The position numbers and the translations under genes are program-made. Below, one piece after another: positions 1 to 8,094 of a stretch of DNA of 35,029 bases; the stretch's first letter is position 1, and the number at the start of each line of letters is the position of its first letter. Origin of the DNA: Desulfurivibrio sp. GTDB lineage: Bacteria; Desulfobacterota; Desulfobulbia; Desulfobulbales; Desulfurivibrionaceae. Under the pieces are notes generated by a model. The model saw only the letters and a list, made by a program, of their open reading frames with translations. It was not told where the DNA came from and made no database searches. The stretch is from NCBI GenBank assembly GCA_013791995.1, contig VMSS01000075.1, positions 1-35,029 on the forward strand. Reading direction: 5' to 3'.

Positions 1-582
1 GTGGAGTTTTCTCTGTCTGATGGGCTATGCGGTCAGCCATTGACCCTTGGCCTGGAGCCGGGAGGCTTCTGCCAGGTAAACCTCGGTCAAAATGAAAACT
101 GCATCAGGCTGCTGCTGGAATGGACACGGGAAATGAAGCCCGGAAAGGCGCTGGATCTGTTCTGCGGCATGGGAAATTTTTCCCTTCCTCTGGCCATGCA
201 GGGCTGGGAAGTGACCGGTATGGACATGCAGCGCTCCACCATCCGCAGCGGTGTGCGCAACGCCGCGACAGCCGGCCTTGCCGACCACTGCCAGTTCAGC
301 CAGGAAAGCGCCACCAAGGCGGCCCGGCGTCTGCTCGTCGAAAAGACACCCTTTGACTGCCTTCTGCTAGACCCGCCCCGATCCGGCTGTGCCGAGATCA
401 TTCCGCTGTTGCCCGGCCTCAATGCCAAACAGATCATCTACATCTCCTGCGACCCGGCCACCTTGGCTCGCGATCTGGTTGGCCTCACCAAGACCGGATA
501 CCGGCTGGTCGAAGCTCGCCTGGTAGACATGTTCCCGCAAACCGCACATCAGGAAACCATGGTGCGGCTGGAGCGGGAATAA
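1..582 (+). CDS. rlmD: RNA (uracil-C5)-methyltransferase, TrmA/RlmD family, 5'-truncated by the window
   Basis: This is the C-terminal SAM-dependent methyltransferase domain of a TrmA/RlmC/RlmD enzyme, which methylates C5 of a uridine in rRNA or tRNA. Visible motifs are the SAM-binding loop DLFCGMGNFSLPLA, the catalytic loop LLLDPPRSG, the nucleophile-cysteine motif YISCDPATLARD and the terminal DMFPQTAHQETMV block. The family is usually about 400-450 residues. Only 193 codons lie inside the window, so the N-terminal TRAM or iron-sulfur part is off the left edge and the GTG at base 1 is probably not the real start. The target nucleotide cannot be decided from this part; RlmD (23S U1939) is the best guess because of the closely similar SCDPATLARD and DMFP..H blocks. 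Confidence 0.9.
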   Translation: MEFSLSDGLCGQPLTLGLEPGGFCQVNLGQNENCIRLLLEWTREMKPGKALDLFCGMGNFSLPLAMQGWEVTGMDMQRSTIRSGVRNAATAGLADHCQFSQESATKAARRLLVEKTPFDCLLLDPPRSGCAEIIPLLPGLNAKQIIYISCDPATLARDLVGLTKTGYRLVEARLVDMFPQTAHQETMVRLERE

Positions 583-656
583 AGACGGGGATCGGCCTTT
601 GTTTTGGGGTTGTTCTAGATAACGAGTCAATAAAGTAAGTTGAATGGGTGGAATTG

Positions 657-1256
657 ATGGAAAAACAGGTTAGTCGTTGTCCTTGGGTTGATCTTACCAA
701 AAAGGATTACGTAGATTATCACGACAGCGAATGGGGTGTTCCCGTTCACGACGATCGGCGCTTGTTCGAGTTCCTTATCTTGGAAGGTGCCCAGGCAGGG
801 TTGAGTTGGTATACCGTGTTGCGCAAGCGGGAACAGTATCGCCTCGCCTTTGAGCAATTTGACCCGGAAAAGGTGGCGCGATATGACGAGCAGCAGGTGG
901 CATCCCTTCTGGGCAATCCCGGTATTATCCGCAATCGGCTGAAAATACTTGCCGCAATCAATAACGCCCGGAGGTTTCTTGGGATACAGGAGGCATTCGG
1001 CAGTTTCGCTGCCTATATGTGGCGGTTTGTTGATGACAAGCCGATTGTGCATGACATTATTACGTTGAGCGATTACCCGATTACCAGCCCAGAATCAAAT
1101 GCGATGAGCAAGGACCTGCGCCAGAGAGGGTTTAAATTCGTGGGACCCACGATTTGCTATGCCCATATGCAGGCCATTGGAATGGTGAACGATCATACTG
1201 TGGATTGTTTCCGCAGACAGGAGATCATTGCTGGCTATGCTGGGATGAATATCTGA
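657..1256 (+). CDS. tag: DNA-3-methyladenine glycosylase I
   Basis: This is a base-excision repair enzyme that removes 3-methyladenine from alkylated DNA. The protein matches the Tag family along its whole length. It has an N-terminal RCPWV with the zinc cysteine, YHDSEWGVP with the zinc histidine, the LEGAQAGLSW helix carrying the catalytic-pocket glutamate, RGFKFVGPTICYAHMQAIG, and NDHTVDCF supplying the last His and Cys zinc ligands. All four expected zinc ligands are present, so it looks functional. The ORF track starts at a GTG at 648. The ATG at 657 is preferred because it gives the usual short N-terminus and has a GGTGG ribosome-binding site a few bases upstream. It stands alone, 74 bp after the methyltransferase, with no obvious operon partner. 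Confidence 0.93.
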   Translation: MEKQVSRCPWVDLTKKDYVDYHDSEWGVPVHDDRRLFEFLILEGAQAGLSWYTVLRKREQYRLAFEQFDPEKVARYDEQQVASLLGNPGIIRNRLKILAAINNARRFLGIQEAFGSFAAYMWRFVDDKPIVHDIITLSDYPITSPESNAMSKDLRQRGFKFVGPTICYAHMQAIGMVNDHTVDCFRRQEIIAGYAGMNI

Positions 1257-1319
1257 GTATTCCGGGAGAGCCAAAGATGGACGTATTTCAGGTTATAAAT
1301 TTCACTGCGCCAAATATTT

Positions 1320-1347
1320 TTTACAGATAAAAATTTTAGATTATAAT
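1320..1347 (+). promoter_or_regulatory. Sigma-70-like promoter with a palindromic -10
   Basis: TTTACA (1320-1325) and TATAAT (1342-1347) are separated by 16 bp, about 50 bp upstream of the ATG at 1400. The -10 lies inside a perfect 12-bp palindrome, AGATTATAATCT (1338-1349), which could be a repressor operator. The whole gap from 1257 to 1399 is markedly AT-rich. Confidence 0.6.
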
Positions 1348-1399
1348 CTGAAGAACCTTATTGTCTCCCCTTGAATGTTAACCAGAAAAAAGGAGCCAG

Positions 1400-1675
1400 A
1401 TGAAAGTCCAAATTGAATCAATCTTCCCGTCAAATGAATCACCACGCTACATGTTCGGCAAGAAAGACACTGATGAATATGTGGTGTTTTCCCCAATAGA
1501 TGATGGGTCAGATTTTTGCTTCGATCTAAACGATATCGTTAAATTCGGGAAAGTGTCCCAAGGACCAGTTGAAGCAATAAATCAGACCAAAAACAAAACA
1601 GCCAGGGTTGGCATCCACGATATTTGTATTAGCAAAGATGTAATCAGGGTGCGATATGATCCGCAATTCCCATAA
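1400..1675 (+). CDS. Hypothetical protein, 91 aa
   Basis: I do not recognise this protein. It reads as a small soluble beta-rich polypeptide with no signal peptide, membrane segment or cysteine cluster beyond two isolated cysteines. A good ribosome-binding site (AAAAGGAG) sits just upstream of the ATG and a strong promoter with a palindromic -10 lies before it, so it is probably a real expressed gene. It is richer in A and T than its neighbours (many AAA, AAT and ATA codons), which suggests a recently acquired orphan. It has its own transcription signals and ends 30 bp before the convergent carboxypeptidase gene. Confidence 0.65.
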   Translation: MKVQIESIFPSNESPRYMFGKKDTDEYVVFSPIDDGSDFCFDLNDIVKFGKVSQGPVEAINQTKNKTARVGIHDICISKDVIRVRYDPQFP

Positions 1676-1705
1676 AATCGGCCTGTAGCAACCGAAAATC
1701 ATATA

Positions 1706-2956
1706 TTATTTTTTGCGTTTCCCTTTTGAACCGTGCATGGCGGTAAGCAATTCCAGTACCTGATCCCGGTTATTTTTCGGCTGGTTAAGCAGAAGAACAA
1801 AACTATCCAGCCCGCGCTCCCCAGCAAAATATCCGGCATACCCGTACACCCCGGTCATGGTACCGGATTTGCGCAGACAGTTGTTTTCAAAGGGAAGCAG
1901 CCCGGCATGGGGTTTAAACGCTTCCAGGATGGCGAGCATGCCCTTAGGCGTTACCCTGTTCTCCCGGGAGAGGCCGGAACCTTCCCGGACCACGATATCC
2001 TTTTCTGAAAGCCCGAGTTCGTTGCGGTAAAAAGCGGTCATGGCCCGTTCCCCCTTGTCCCAGGTGGCAGGCCAGCCGTACTGTTTTGCGCCTATGGCAA
2101 GAAAAAGCTGGTTGGCGATGAAGTTGTTGGAATATTTGAGCAGCCCGGTGAGCACCTCGTCCAGGCTCTTGCTCGAGCTATGCTCATAAAGCAGTGTAAG
2201 ACCCGCAGGCACCGGACCTGGGCTAATCGCGCCGGTTACCGGGATCCCTTGTTTTTTCAAGACAGCAGCAAACAATTCCCCAGCATAGCGCAGGCTTTGA
2301 TTGCCCGAGGCCGTTGCGTTGATCCGGTGGCTGCCGGGTTGTATCCCTTGCGCCAGTTCGCGCATCAGCGGAACGATGGGGGTTTGTTCCTCGCCGGAAA
2401 GAACTTTGCCGTCCGCTCCCTTGACGAGGCTGACGGTGTTGAAATTCACCGCCAGGCAGCTGTTTTGGGCATCGTAAGGATTCAGGGTGTTGGTGGCGCC
2501 ATCGGTTCCGTTTCCAAGCAGGCAATCACTGTCATCAACATGGATATTACGGACCGTGAAAACCCCGCGTCCCCGGAGCGCCGTTACAATTCGAGCCACC
2601 TCTTCAGAAACAAGCAGGGGATCAGCCAACCCTCGAATGTAGAGGTCGCGCTCAGGGCTCAGATAAAACCGGGTAATGAAGCGATGATCCTTGCCAAGTA
2701 TCCGGATGGATGCCAAGGCTGTGCCGATTTTTAATACGCTGGCCGGGATGAAGAGGGTGTCTGCATTGCGCTCGTATATGGCGGATCCGTTTGCCGTAAC
2801 GATGAGGCCGCCATTTTCCACGAGATTATCAACGCCCTGACCGCCTCCGGCAAGGGCCAACCCCGGCAGAGCAAGACAGAATCCAAGGCCGAGAAAAAAA
2901 ACGCGCCGCATTCCCCTCGGCTTTCGGAGCAGGGATACGGCGCGCAAGATTGACAT
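1706..2956 (-). CDS. dacB: D-alanyl-D-alanine carboxypeptidase/endopeptidase (PBP4/DacB type, peptidase S13)
   Basis: This is a periplasmic penicillin-binding protein that trims or cleaves peptidoglycan cross-links. The three active-site motifs of the S13 family are present: PASVLK (SxxK), YSNN (SxN), and KSG in LRKSGTMTG (K(S/T)G). The N-terminus carries an export signal, RRVFFLGLGFCLALPGLALAG, ending in an ALA-G cleavage site. At about 416 residues it is slightly short for DacB. The ORF track extends to a TTG at 2974 that overlaps the trpB2 stop codon as TTGA, so translation may be coupled. I chose the next ATG at 2956; an ATG just before RRVFFLG is also possible. It is transcribed with trpB2, although no functional link between the two is obvious. 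Confidence 0.9.
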   Translation of the reverse strand: MSILRAVSLLRKPRGMRRVFFLGLGFCLALPGLALAGGGQGVDNLVENGGLIVTANGSAIYERNADTLFIPASVLKIGTALASIRILGKDHRFITRFYLSPERDLYIRGLADPLLVSEEVARIVTALRGRGVFTVRNIHVDDSDCLLGNGTDGATNTLNPYDAQNSCLAVNFNTVSLVKGADGKVLSGEEQTPIVPLMRELAQGIQPGSHRINATASGNQSLRYAGELFAAVLKKQGIPVTGAISPGPVPAGLTLLYEHSSSKSLDEVLTGLLKYSNNFIANQLFLAIGAKQYGWPATWDKGERAMTAFYRNELGLSEKDIVVREGSGLSRENRVTPKGMLAILEAFKPHAGLLPFENNCLRKSGTMTGVYGYAGYFAGERGLDSFVLLLNQPKNNRDQVLELLTAMHGSKGKRKK

Positions 2957-2970
2957 GAGCAATGTCCGAC

Positions 2971-4314
2971 TCAAATTTTCGGCAGGTGTTTTTTCGCCTC
3001 TGCCACTGCTTCGGCAGGGTACTCGAAGTTCTGCAACTCTCCGGCAAAGAATTTATCGTAGCTGGAGAGGTCAAGATGACCGTGACCGGAAAGGTTAAAG
3101 AGGATGGTCTTCGGCTCCTTCAGGTCTTTTGTGGCCTCGATGATGGCCGCCCGGACAGCGTGACACGACTCCGGCGCCGGAATAATCCCTTCGGTTTGGG
3201 CAAAAAGCACCCCGGCCTCAAAGCATTCCACCTGATGCAAAGACATGGCCTCCATCAAGTTTTCCCGGAGCATGGCGCTGACAATGGGAGACATGCCATG
3301 GTACCGTAAGCCGCCGGCATGGATGCCCGGCGGCATGAAATCATGGCCCAGGGTATACATGTACAAGAGCGGAGTTCGCTCCGAAACATCGCCGAAATCG
3401 TAGGCATAGATGCCCTTGGTCAATGAGGGGCAGGAAGCCGGTTCCACTCCGATCAGCCGGATATTCTTGCCTTCCAGTTTGTCGGGCAGAAAGGGCGCGG
3501 CCAGACCGGCAAAATTGGAACCGCCGCCGCAGCATCCGATCACCACATCCGGGGTCTCGCCGATCAAAGCCAGTTGTTTCTTGGCCTCCAGGCCGATCAC
3601 GGTCTGGTGTAGGCAAACATGGTTAAGGACCGACCCCAGAGCATATTTGGTATCCTCCCGGGAAACCGCGTCTTCCAGAGCCTCGCTGATGGCGATGCCC
3701 AAAGAGCCTGGGCTATTGGGATCTTTGGCAAGGATGGCCCGACCGGTGGGGGTATCCGGACTGGGACTGGCTACGATCTGGGCGCCGTAGGTGTTCATCA
3801 TGGATTTGCGGTATGGTTTCTGGTCATAGGAAACCCGAACCATGTACACCTTGCACTCAAGGCCGAATTTCTGGGTGGCAAAGGCCAGGGCGCTGCCCCA
3901 CTGACCGGCCCCGGTTTCAGTGGCCAACCGCTTGACGCCTTCCCGCTTATTGTAATAGGCTTGAACCACGGCGCTGTTGGTTTTGTGGCTACCGGCCGGA
4001 GAAACACCTTCGTACTTAAAATAGATCTTCGCCTTGGTGCCCAGTTTTTCTTCAAGAAAGTTGGCACGCACCAGCGGGGAAGGGCGCCAGATGGACCAGA
4101 TGTCCTGAATTTCCTCGGGAATATCAATCCAGCGCTTATCGCTCATCTCCTGTTCCAGCAACCCCATGGGGAAGATGGGAGCCATCTGCTCCGGGGTCAA
4201 CGGCTCCTTGGTGGCCGGATTCAAAGGAGGGGGCATGCCGCCGGGCATGTCGGTCATGACGTTGTACCATTGGGTAACGCGATCTTCATCGGGAAGATGG
4301 ATTCTTTTTTTCAT
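2971..4314 (-). CDS. trpB: Tryptophan synthase beta chain-like protein, TrpB2 type
   Basis: This is a PLP-dependent enzyme that condenses indole and serine to tryptophan. It belongs to the long TrpB2 group: about 447 residues, an N-terminal [12 protein letters not shown] stretch, WRPSPL and [18 protein letters not shown] with the PLP lysine. The glycine-rich phosphate loop is [11 protein letters not shown]. TrpB2 enzymes lack features needed to pair with the alpha subunit, and no trpA is seen here, so it may work alone as an indole salvage enzyme. The ORF track starts at 4356, but the ATG at 4314 has an AAGGAA ribosome-binding site 7 bases upstream and gives the usual MKKRI-type start. The stop codon overlaps the possible TTG start of dacB. 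Confidence 0.93.
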   Translation of the reverse strand: MKKRIHLPDEDRVTQWYNVMTDMPGGMPPPLNPATKEPLTPEQMAPIFPMGLLEQEMSDKRWIDIPEEIQDIWSIWRPSPLVRANFLEEKLGTKAKIYFKYEGVSPAGSHKTNSAVVQAYYNKREGVKRLATETGAGQWGSALAFATQKFGLECKVYMVRVSYDQKPYRKSMMNTYGAQIVASPSPDTPTGRAILAKDPNSPGSLGIAISEALEDAVSREDTKYALGSVLNHVCLHQTVIGLEAKKQLALIGETPDVVIGCCGGGSNFAGLAAPFLPDKLEGKNIRLIGVEPASCPSLTKGIYAYDFGDVSERTPLLYMYTLGHDFMPPGIHAGGLRYHGMSPIVSAMLRENLMEAMSLHQVECFEAGVLFAQTEGIIPAPESCHAVRAAIIEATKDLKEPKTILFNLSGHGHLDLSSYDKFFAGELQNFEYPAEAVAEAKKHLPKI

Positions 4315-4474
4315 GGTGTTTTCCTTGATTTTGACGAATATTTTGCCAATACTCATTATGTATCGACAGTTTTACAACCAAAGCCCGGCTTTTAAAGAAT
4401 TGTAACTATTTACCCATGAATGGAATTTTTACAAAGTCTTTTTTGTCTTAAAAAACACCAAAAGGAGAAGCAGA

Positions 4475-4969
4475 ATGACCAAAACAGAAAAAAATCTTTG
4501 GGAGGCATTTGCCGGCGAATCACAGGCAAACCGCAAGTATCTTGCCTTTGCCGACAAGGCGGAGAAAGAGGGACACAAACAGGTTGCCAGGCTTTTTCGT
4601 GCTGCGGCCCACGCAGAAACCATCCACGCCCACGCCCATCTGCGGGCTCTGAAAGCCATCGGCGATACAGCCGCTAACCTGAAAGAAGCCATCGGCGGCG
4701 AGACCCATGAATTTCAGGAGATGTATCCGGACATGATTGCCGTTGCCAAGGAAGAAGGCCACAAATCAGCGGAGCGGAGCTTCAGCTATGCCAACGAGGT
4801 GGAAAAGATCCATGCATCGCTGTACCAGAAAGCTCTGGATAGCCTGGGGAGTAAAGAAGAAGCAGACTTTCATGTCTGTTCGGTGTGCGGCTACACCTGC
4901 GAGGGCGAGGCCCCGGAGAAGTGCCCGGTGTGCGGCGCCAGCAAAAAGGCTTTTGACAAGATCGACTAA
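4475..4969 (+). CDS. rbr: Rubrerythrin
   Basis: This non-heme iron peroxidase is part of oxidative-stress defence in anaerobes and reduces hydrogen peroxide with electrons from rubredoxin or ferredoxin. The N-terminal four-helix ferritin-like domain (about residues 1-130) carries diiron ligands in AFAGESQANRKY, HAETIHA and NEVEKIHASLY. The C-terminal rubredoxin-like domain has the two CxxC knuckles CSVCGY and CPVCGA. The length (164 aa) is slightly below that of classical rubrerythrin (about 190). A clear AAAGGAG site precedes the ATG. It is divergent from trpB2, monocistronic in appearance, and ends just before a palindromic repeat likely to act as a terminator. Confidence 0.95.
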   Translation: MTKTEKNLWEAFAGESQANRKYLAFADKAEKEGHKQVARLFRAAAHAETIHAHAHLRALKAIGDTAANLKEAIGGETHEFQEMYPDMIAVAKEEGHKSAERSFSYANEVEKIHASLYQKALDSLGSKEEADFHVCSVCGYTCEGEAPEKCPVCGASKKAFDKID

Positions 4970-4979
4970 GAAAACTGTA

Positions 4980-5041
4980 CCGTTCGTGGTGAGCTTGTCG
5001 AACCACAAACATCTGCCATTCGACAGGCTCATGGCGAACGG
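4980..5041. repeat. Palindromic intergenic repeat, copy A (outward CGAACGG ends)
   Basis: Two 23-bp arms (4980-5002 and 5019-5041) are inverted copies sharing CCGTTCG and TGAGC-N-TGTCGAA, with 19 of 23 positions matching and a 16-bp loop. It lies between the convergent rubrerythrin and cobA-hemD genes. The same 23-bp unit recurs twice at 29534-29610 in the opposite arrangement. It resembles REP-like dispersed palindromes found in many environmental bacteria, and the hairpin could also end transcription from both sides. Confidence 0.8.
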
Positions 5042-5053
5042 AGTTAGCGACAG

Positions 5054-6601
5054 TTATTTTTCATAAAAATCAAGGATGCTTTCCACCAGGGACGGAATGG
5101 TGTAGGTCTTGGGCTGCAAATCAATGGCAAGTCCTGCCTTTTCTGCAGTTCTTGCGGTAATCGGGCCGATGGTTGCCACCTTGACCCCTGCCAGCAATGC
5201 ATCACGTTCCGGCCCCAACATTTCAAGAAAATTAGTCACCGTGGACGAACTGGTAAAAGTGACCATGTCGATACCGCCTTCGGCAAGTTCCTGGCGCACC
5301 AGGTCATAATCCTTTGGCCGGACATTCTGATACACCGGCACAACAGAAACCTCGGCTCCGTTCTCTTGGAGAATCTCCGGCAGAACCTCTCGGGCTTTCT
5401 TAGCTCGGGGCAGCAGAACCTTGCAACCCTGCACCCCACGAGCCACCATGCTTGCCGCCAATCCCTCTCCGGTGAATTCCTCGGGCACCAGATCGGCGAT
5501 CAGTCCGTACTCTTTCAAGATGTCTGCGGTTGAGGTGCCAACCACCGCGATCTTCGGTCCAGCAAGGGCTCGGCAATCCATGCCCAACTCAAAGAGCCGG
5601 GTGAAGAAGAAGCGAATGGCGTTGATACTGGTAAAAACCAGCCATTGGTAATCGCCAAGCCGGCTTAATTCCGCATCCAGCGGCTCCCAGCTGTCCGGCG
5701 GAGCAAGAGCGATGGTGGCCCCCTCCACGCAATCGGCGCCCTGATCTTCCAACAAACGGACCAACTCGCTGGCCTGTTCCCGGGTTCGGGTAACGAGGAT
5801 GCGTTTGCCGAACAACGGCCTTTTCTCAAACCAGTTGATGGTGTCGCGCAGTTTGACGACCTCGCCTACCACGATCAGGGCAGGGGGCTTGATTTTTTCT
5901 TTCTTGACCACTTCGGCAATGGTGGCAAGGGTGCCGACCACCGAACGCTGGATAGGGGTGGAGGCCCAGCGTACAACAACCACCGGGGTTTCCGGGTCGC
6001 GTCCATGCTTGATCAGGTTTTCGGTGATAAAGGGAAGATTCTTGATCCCCATGTAAAAAACCAGGGTGCCGATACCGGTGGAAATCTTGTCCCAGGCGAT
6101 ATTGGAGGTTTCCTTGGTTGGATCTTCATGGCCGGTGATAAAGGCCACCGAGGCGGTATAATCCCTGTGGGTGATGGGCACGCCCGCATAGGTGGCGGCG
6201 GCAGTGGCCGAAGTGACGCCGGGCACCACCTCAAAGGCAACGCCGTGTTTGGCCAGTTCTTCGATCTCTTCTCCGCCCCGGCCAAAGATGAAAGGATCGC
6301 CGCCTTTCAGCCGCACCACGATTTTTCCGGCAGAGGCATGATCAACCAGCATCTGGTTGATCTCTTCCTGGGTATGGGCGTGGCACTCACCGCCCTTTTT
6401 TCCGGCGTAGATCAGTTCGGCGTCCTTGGGCACATACTTGAGAAGCTTGGGAGTTGCCAGGTAATCGTATACCAGAACTTCGGCCCGCTTAAGGAGTTCA
6501 AGGCCTTTTACCGTGATCAGGGTGGGGTCGCCGGGACCTGCCCCGATAAGATACACCTTGCCTCTGGAACGTGTCGTTTTTTTAGTATTGTCTTGGTTCA
6601 T
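5054..6601 (-). CDS. cobA-hemD: Fused uroporphyrinogen-III C-methyltransferase / uroporphyrinogen-III synthase (CobA-HemD)
   Basis: This bifunctional tetrapyrrole enzyme closes hydroxymethylbilane to uroporphyrinogen III (HemD) and methylates it at C2 and C7 to precorrin-2 (CobA/SUMT). The N-terminal half (about residues 15-255) has the SUMT signatures VYLIGAGPGDPTLIT, VVRLKGGDPFIFGRGGEE and VVPGVTSATAAATYAGVPITHR. The C-terminal half (about 265-515) is a HemD domain starting at GKRILVTRTREQ and containing FTSSSTVTNFL. Such fusions are known in Firmicutes and delta-type bacteria. The ATG at 6601 is preferred because GAGAAGAAG lies directly upstream; the track starts at an upstream TTG. It follows hemC and supplies precursors for siroheme, cobalamin or alternative heme synthesis. 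A strong terminator hairpin separates it from hemC. Confidence 0.95.
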   Translation of the reverse strand: MNQDNTKKTTRSRGKVYLIGAGPGDPTLITVKGLELLKRAEVLVYDYLATPKLLKYVPKDAELIYAGKKGGECHAHTQEEINQMLVDHASAGKIVVRLKGGDPFIFGRGGEEIEELAKHGVAFEVVPGVTSATAAATYAGVPITHRDYTASVAFITGHEDPTKETSNIAWDKISTGIGTLVFYMGIKNLPFITENLIKHGRDPETPVVVVRWASTPIQRSVVGTLATIAEVVKKEKIKPPALIVVGEVVKLRDTINWFEKRPLFGKRILVTRTREQASELVRLLEDQGADCVEGATIALAPPDSWEPLDAELSRLGDYQWLVFTSINAIRFFFTRLFELGMDCRALAGPKIAVVGTSTADILKEYGLIADLVPEEFTGEGLAASMVARGVQGCKVLLPRAKKAREVLPEILQENGAEVSVVPVYQNVRPKDYDLVRQELAEGGIDMVTFTSSSTVTNFLEMLGPERDALLAGVKVATIGPITARTAEKAGLAIDLQPKTYTIPSLVESILDFYEK

Positions 6602-6617
6602 GCTTCTTCTCATTAAC

Positions 6618-6644
6618 AAAAAACCGGCCCGTCAGGCCGGTTTT
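6618..6644 (-). terminator. Rho-independent terminator or attenuator between hemC and cobA-hemD
   Basis: A perfect 10-bp stem (AAAACCGGCC at 6620-6629 paired with GGCCGGTTTT at 6635-6644) has a 5-nt loop. Read on the minus strand it is followed by a run of six Ts (6623-6618). It sits 34 bp after the hemC stop and only about 17 bp before the cobA-hemD ATG, so it would limit readthrough from hemC. Confidence 0.8.
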
Positions 6645-6677
6645 GGTTCTGGTGCTGCCCGAAGGACAGGCACGTTT

Positions 6678-7613
6678 TTAATGCATCTCGTGGCCGTACA
6701 CTTCGGAAAGAATATCCTTGCCGCCTTCGGCCAGCAATTTTTCCGCCAGCCGTATACCCATTCCCTCGGGATCGGTTGTGTCACCCTGCAAGTCAAGCCG
6801 TACCATTTTATCTCCGGTTACGGAAGCGACCAGACCGGTCATCCGCAGCTTGCCCTCGACGAGCGTGGCAAATCCGGCGATCGGAACCTGACAGCCGCCC
6901 TGAAGCCGATGGAGAAAACCGCGTTCCGCTCGAACCGCCAGGGAGGTTTCCTCATGATCCATAAACATCAAGCCAGCCAGCAGTTCCGAATCGCTCGTAC
7001 GCAATTCGATGCCCACCGCGCCTTGAGCCACGGCAGGCAGCATTTCGTCTTCCGTGAAATACGACTTGGCCCGGTCGCTGAGCGACAAACGATTCAGTCC
7101 GGCGGCAGCGAGAATAATCGCATCATACTGGCCCTCATCGAGTTTGCGCAACCGGGTATCCAGATTACCACGCAGGTCTTCAATGACAAGGTCAGGCCGG
7201 ATATTTGCCAGTTGAGACTTACGCCGCAGGCTGCTGGTCCCAACCTTTGCGCCCTGGGGCAGATCGCGGCAGTTGGCGCATTTGTTCGAGATAAAGGCGT
7301 CAAGCGGGTTTTCCCGCTTGGTGATGATGCCGATGTGCAACCCCTCAGGCAGTTCGGCAGGCACATCTTTCATACTGTGCACCGCGATGTCCACCTCATT
7401 TTTGAGCAGGGCCTCTTCGATTTCCTTAACAAATAACCCCTTGCCGCCCACTTTGGCCAGCGGCACGTCGAGGATCTTGTCGCCCTTGGTGATGATTTTC
7501 ACCAACTCCACCGTGGTTGCCGGATATTGGGCCTCGATCAGCCCTTTGATCCAGTTGGATTGGGTCAGGGCCAGCAAACTTGCCCTGGTGCCGATTCTGA
7601 TAATTTTCTGCAT
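6678..7613 (-). CDS. hemC: Porphobilinogen deaminase (hydroxymethylbilane synthase)
   Basis: This cytosolic enzyme polymerises four porphobilinogens into hydroxymethylbilane, the substrate of the downstream HemD domain. Family signatures are all present: RIGTRASLLALTQ at the N-terminus, VGGKGLFVKEIE, VHSMKDVP, GTSSLRRKSQL, LRGNLDTRL, and LQGGCQVP with the cysteine that carries the dipyrromethane cofactor. At 311 residues it is standard size. The ORF track begins at a TTG; the next codon, ATG at 7613, is preferred and has AGGGGAA upstream. It is downstream of the FmdB-like gene in the same direction and upstream of cobA-hemD, separated from the latter by a terminator-like hairpin. Confidence 0.96.
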   Translation of the reverse strand: MQKIIRIGTRASLLALTQSNWIKGLIEAQYPATTVELVKIITKGDKILDVPLAKVGGKGLFVKEIEEALLKNEVDIAVHSMKDVPAELPEGLHIGIITKRENPLDAFISNKCANCRDLPQGAKVGTSSLRRKSQLANIRPDLVIEDLRGNLDTRLRKLDEGQYDAIILAAAGLNRLSLSDRAKSYFTEDEMLPAVAQGAVGIELRTSDSELLAGLMFMDHEETSLAVRAERGFLHRLQGGCQVPIAGFATLVEGKLRMTGLVASVTGDKMVRLDLQGDTTDPEGMGIRLAEKLLAEGGKDILSEVYGHEMH

Positions 7614-7659
7614 CAACTGTTCCCCTGATGTGGTTATCGAACAGAACGTCTACGCTGAT

Positions 7660-7878
7660 TTAATGACAGGTGCTGCAACTTCCGCCTGCACAGCCGGAAC
7701 ATTTGCAGCCGCCCGTGCTTCCGGACCCTCCCTTGGTGCCGGTACGGCTGGCAAAGGTGGACATTTGTTTGATCAACTCGGGGCTGCCGCATTGCGGACA
7801 GGCCGGCTGATCCTTGCCCATGACCAAGGCTTCGAATGCATGACCGCAGGCGCGGCAAACAAAATCATGCAGTGGCAT
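7660..7878 (-). CDS. FmdB-family zinc ribbon protein
   Basis: This small protein (72 aa) has the N-terminal zinc ribbon typical of the FmdB/CxxC_CxxC_SSSS family: MPLHDFVCRACGHAFE followed by CPQCGSPELIKQM. The family is widespread and of unknown function; the name comes from a putative regulator of formamidase and does not establish a role. The tail after residue 50 is rich in glycine and cysteine (CKCSGC, GSCSTC) and could bind another metal. It has a GGAG ribosome-binding site. Its place just before hemC (46 bp gap) suggests co-transcription. Confidence 0.88.
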   Translation of the reverse strand: MPLHDFVCRACGHAFEALVMGKDQPACPQCGSPELIKQMSTFASRTGTKGGSGSTGGCKCSGCAGGSCSTCH

Positions 7879-7966
7879 GGACGACTCCGTTCTTTATCTT
7901 TTTTCCGCTCATTGCGCAAGATAAGTCATCTGCCGGGCTCATTTTTGATGCCCTCATAAACATGTT

Positions 7967-8042
7967 GTCACCCCGGCGCAGGCCGGGGTCCAGGTAGCTG
8001 AAAGGGCTGAAAACACTGGATTCCGGCTTCCGCCGGAATGAC
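7967..8042. repeat. Double-hairpin dispersed repeat (CCCCGGC/GCCGGGG plus ATTCCGGC/GCCGGAAT)
   Basis: Two 27-bp arms (7967-7993 and 8016-8042) are inverted, diverged copies of each other, and each arm is itself a perfect small hairpin: CCCCGGC-GCAG-GCCGGGG and ATTCCGGC-TTCC-GCCGGAAT. Many of the differences between arms are compensatory within the local stems, which indicates selection on hairpin structure. It lies in the 216-bp gap between the DHS-like and fmdB genes. No gene is seen in the rest of that gap. Confidence 0.8.
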
Positions 8043-8094
8043 GGGAAATCGCGGTTTTTCTAATTTTTTTCGAGGGCAACATTTTTCAAAAACA

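Noticed and set aside
3619-4395. 258-aa plus-strand ORF
   Set aside because: Antisense to trpB2, which is highly conserved in sequence.
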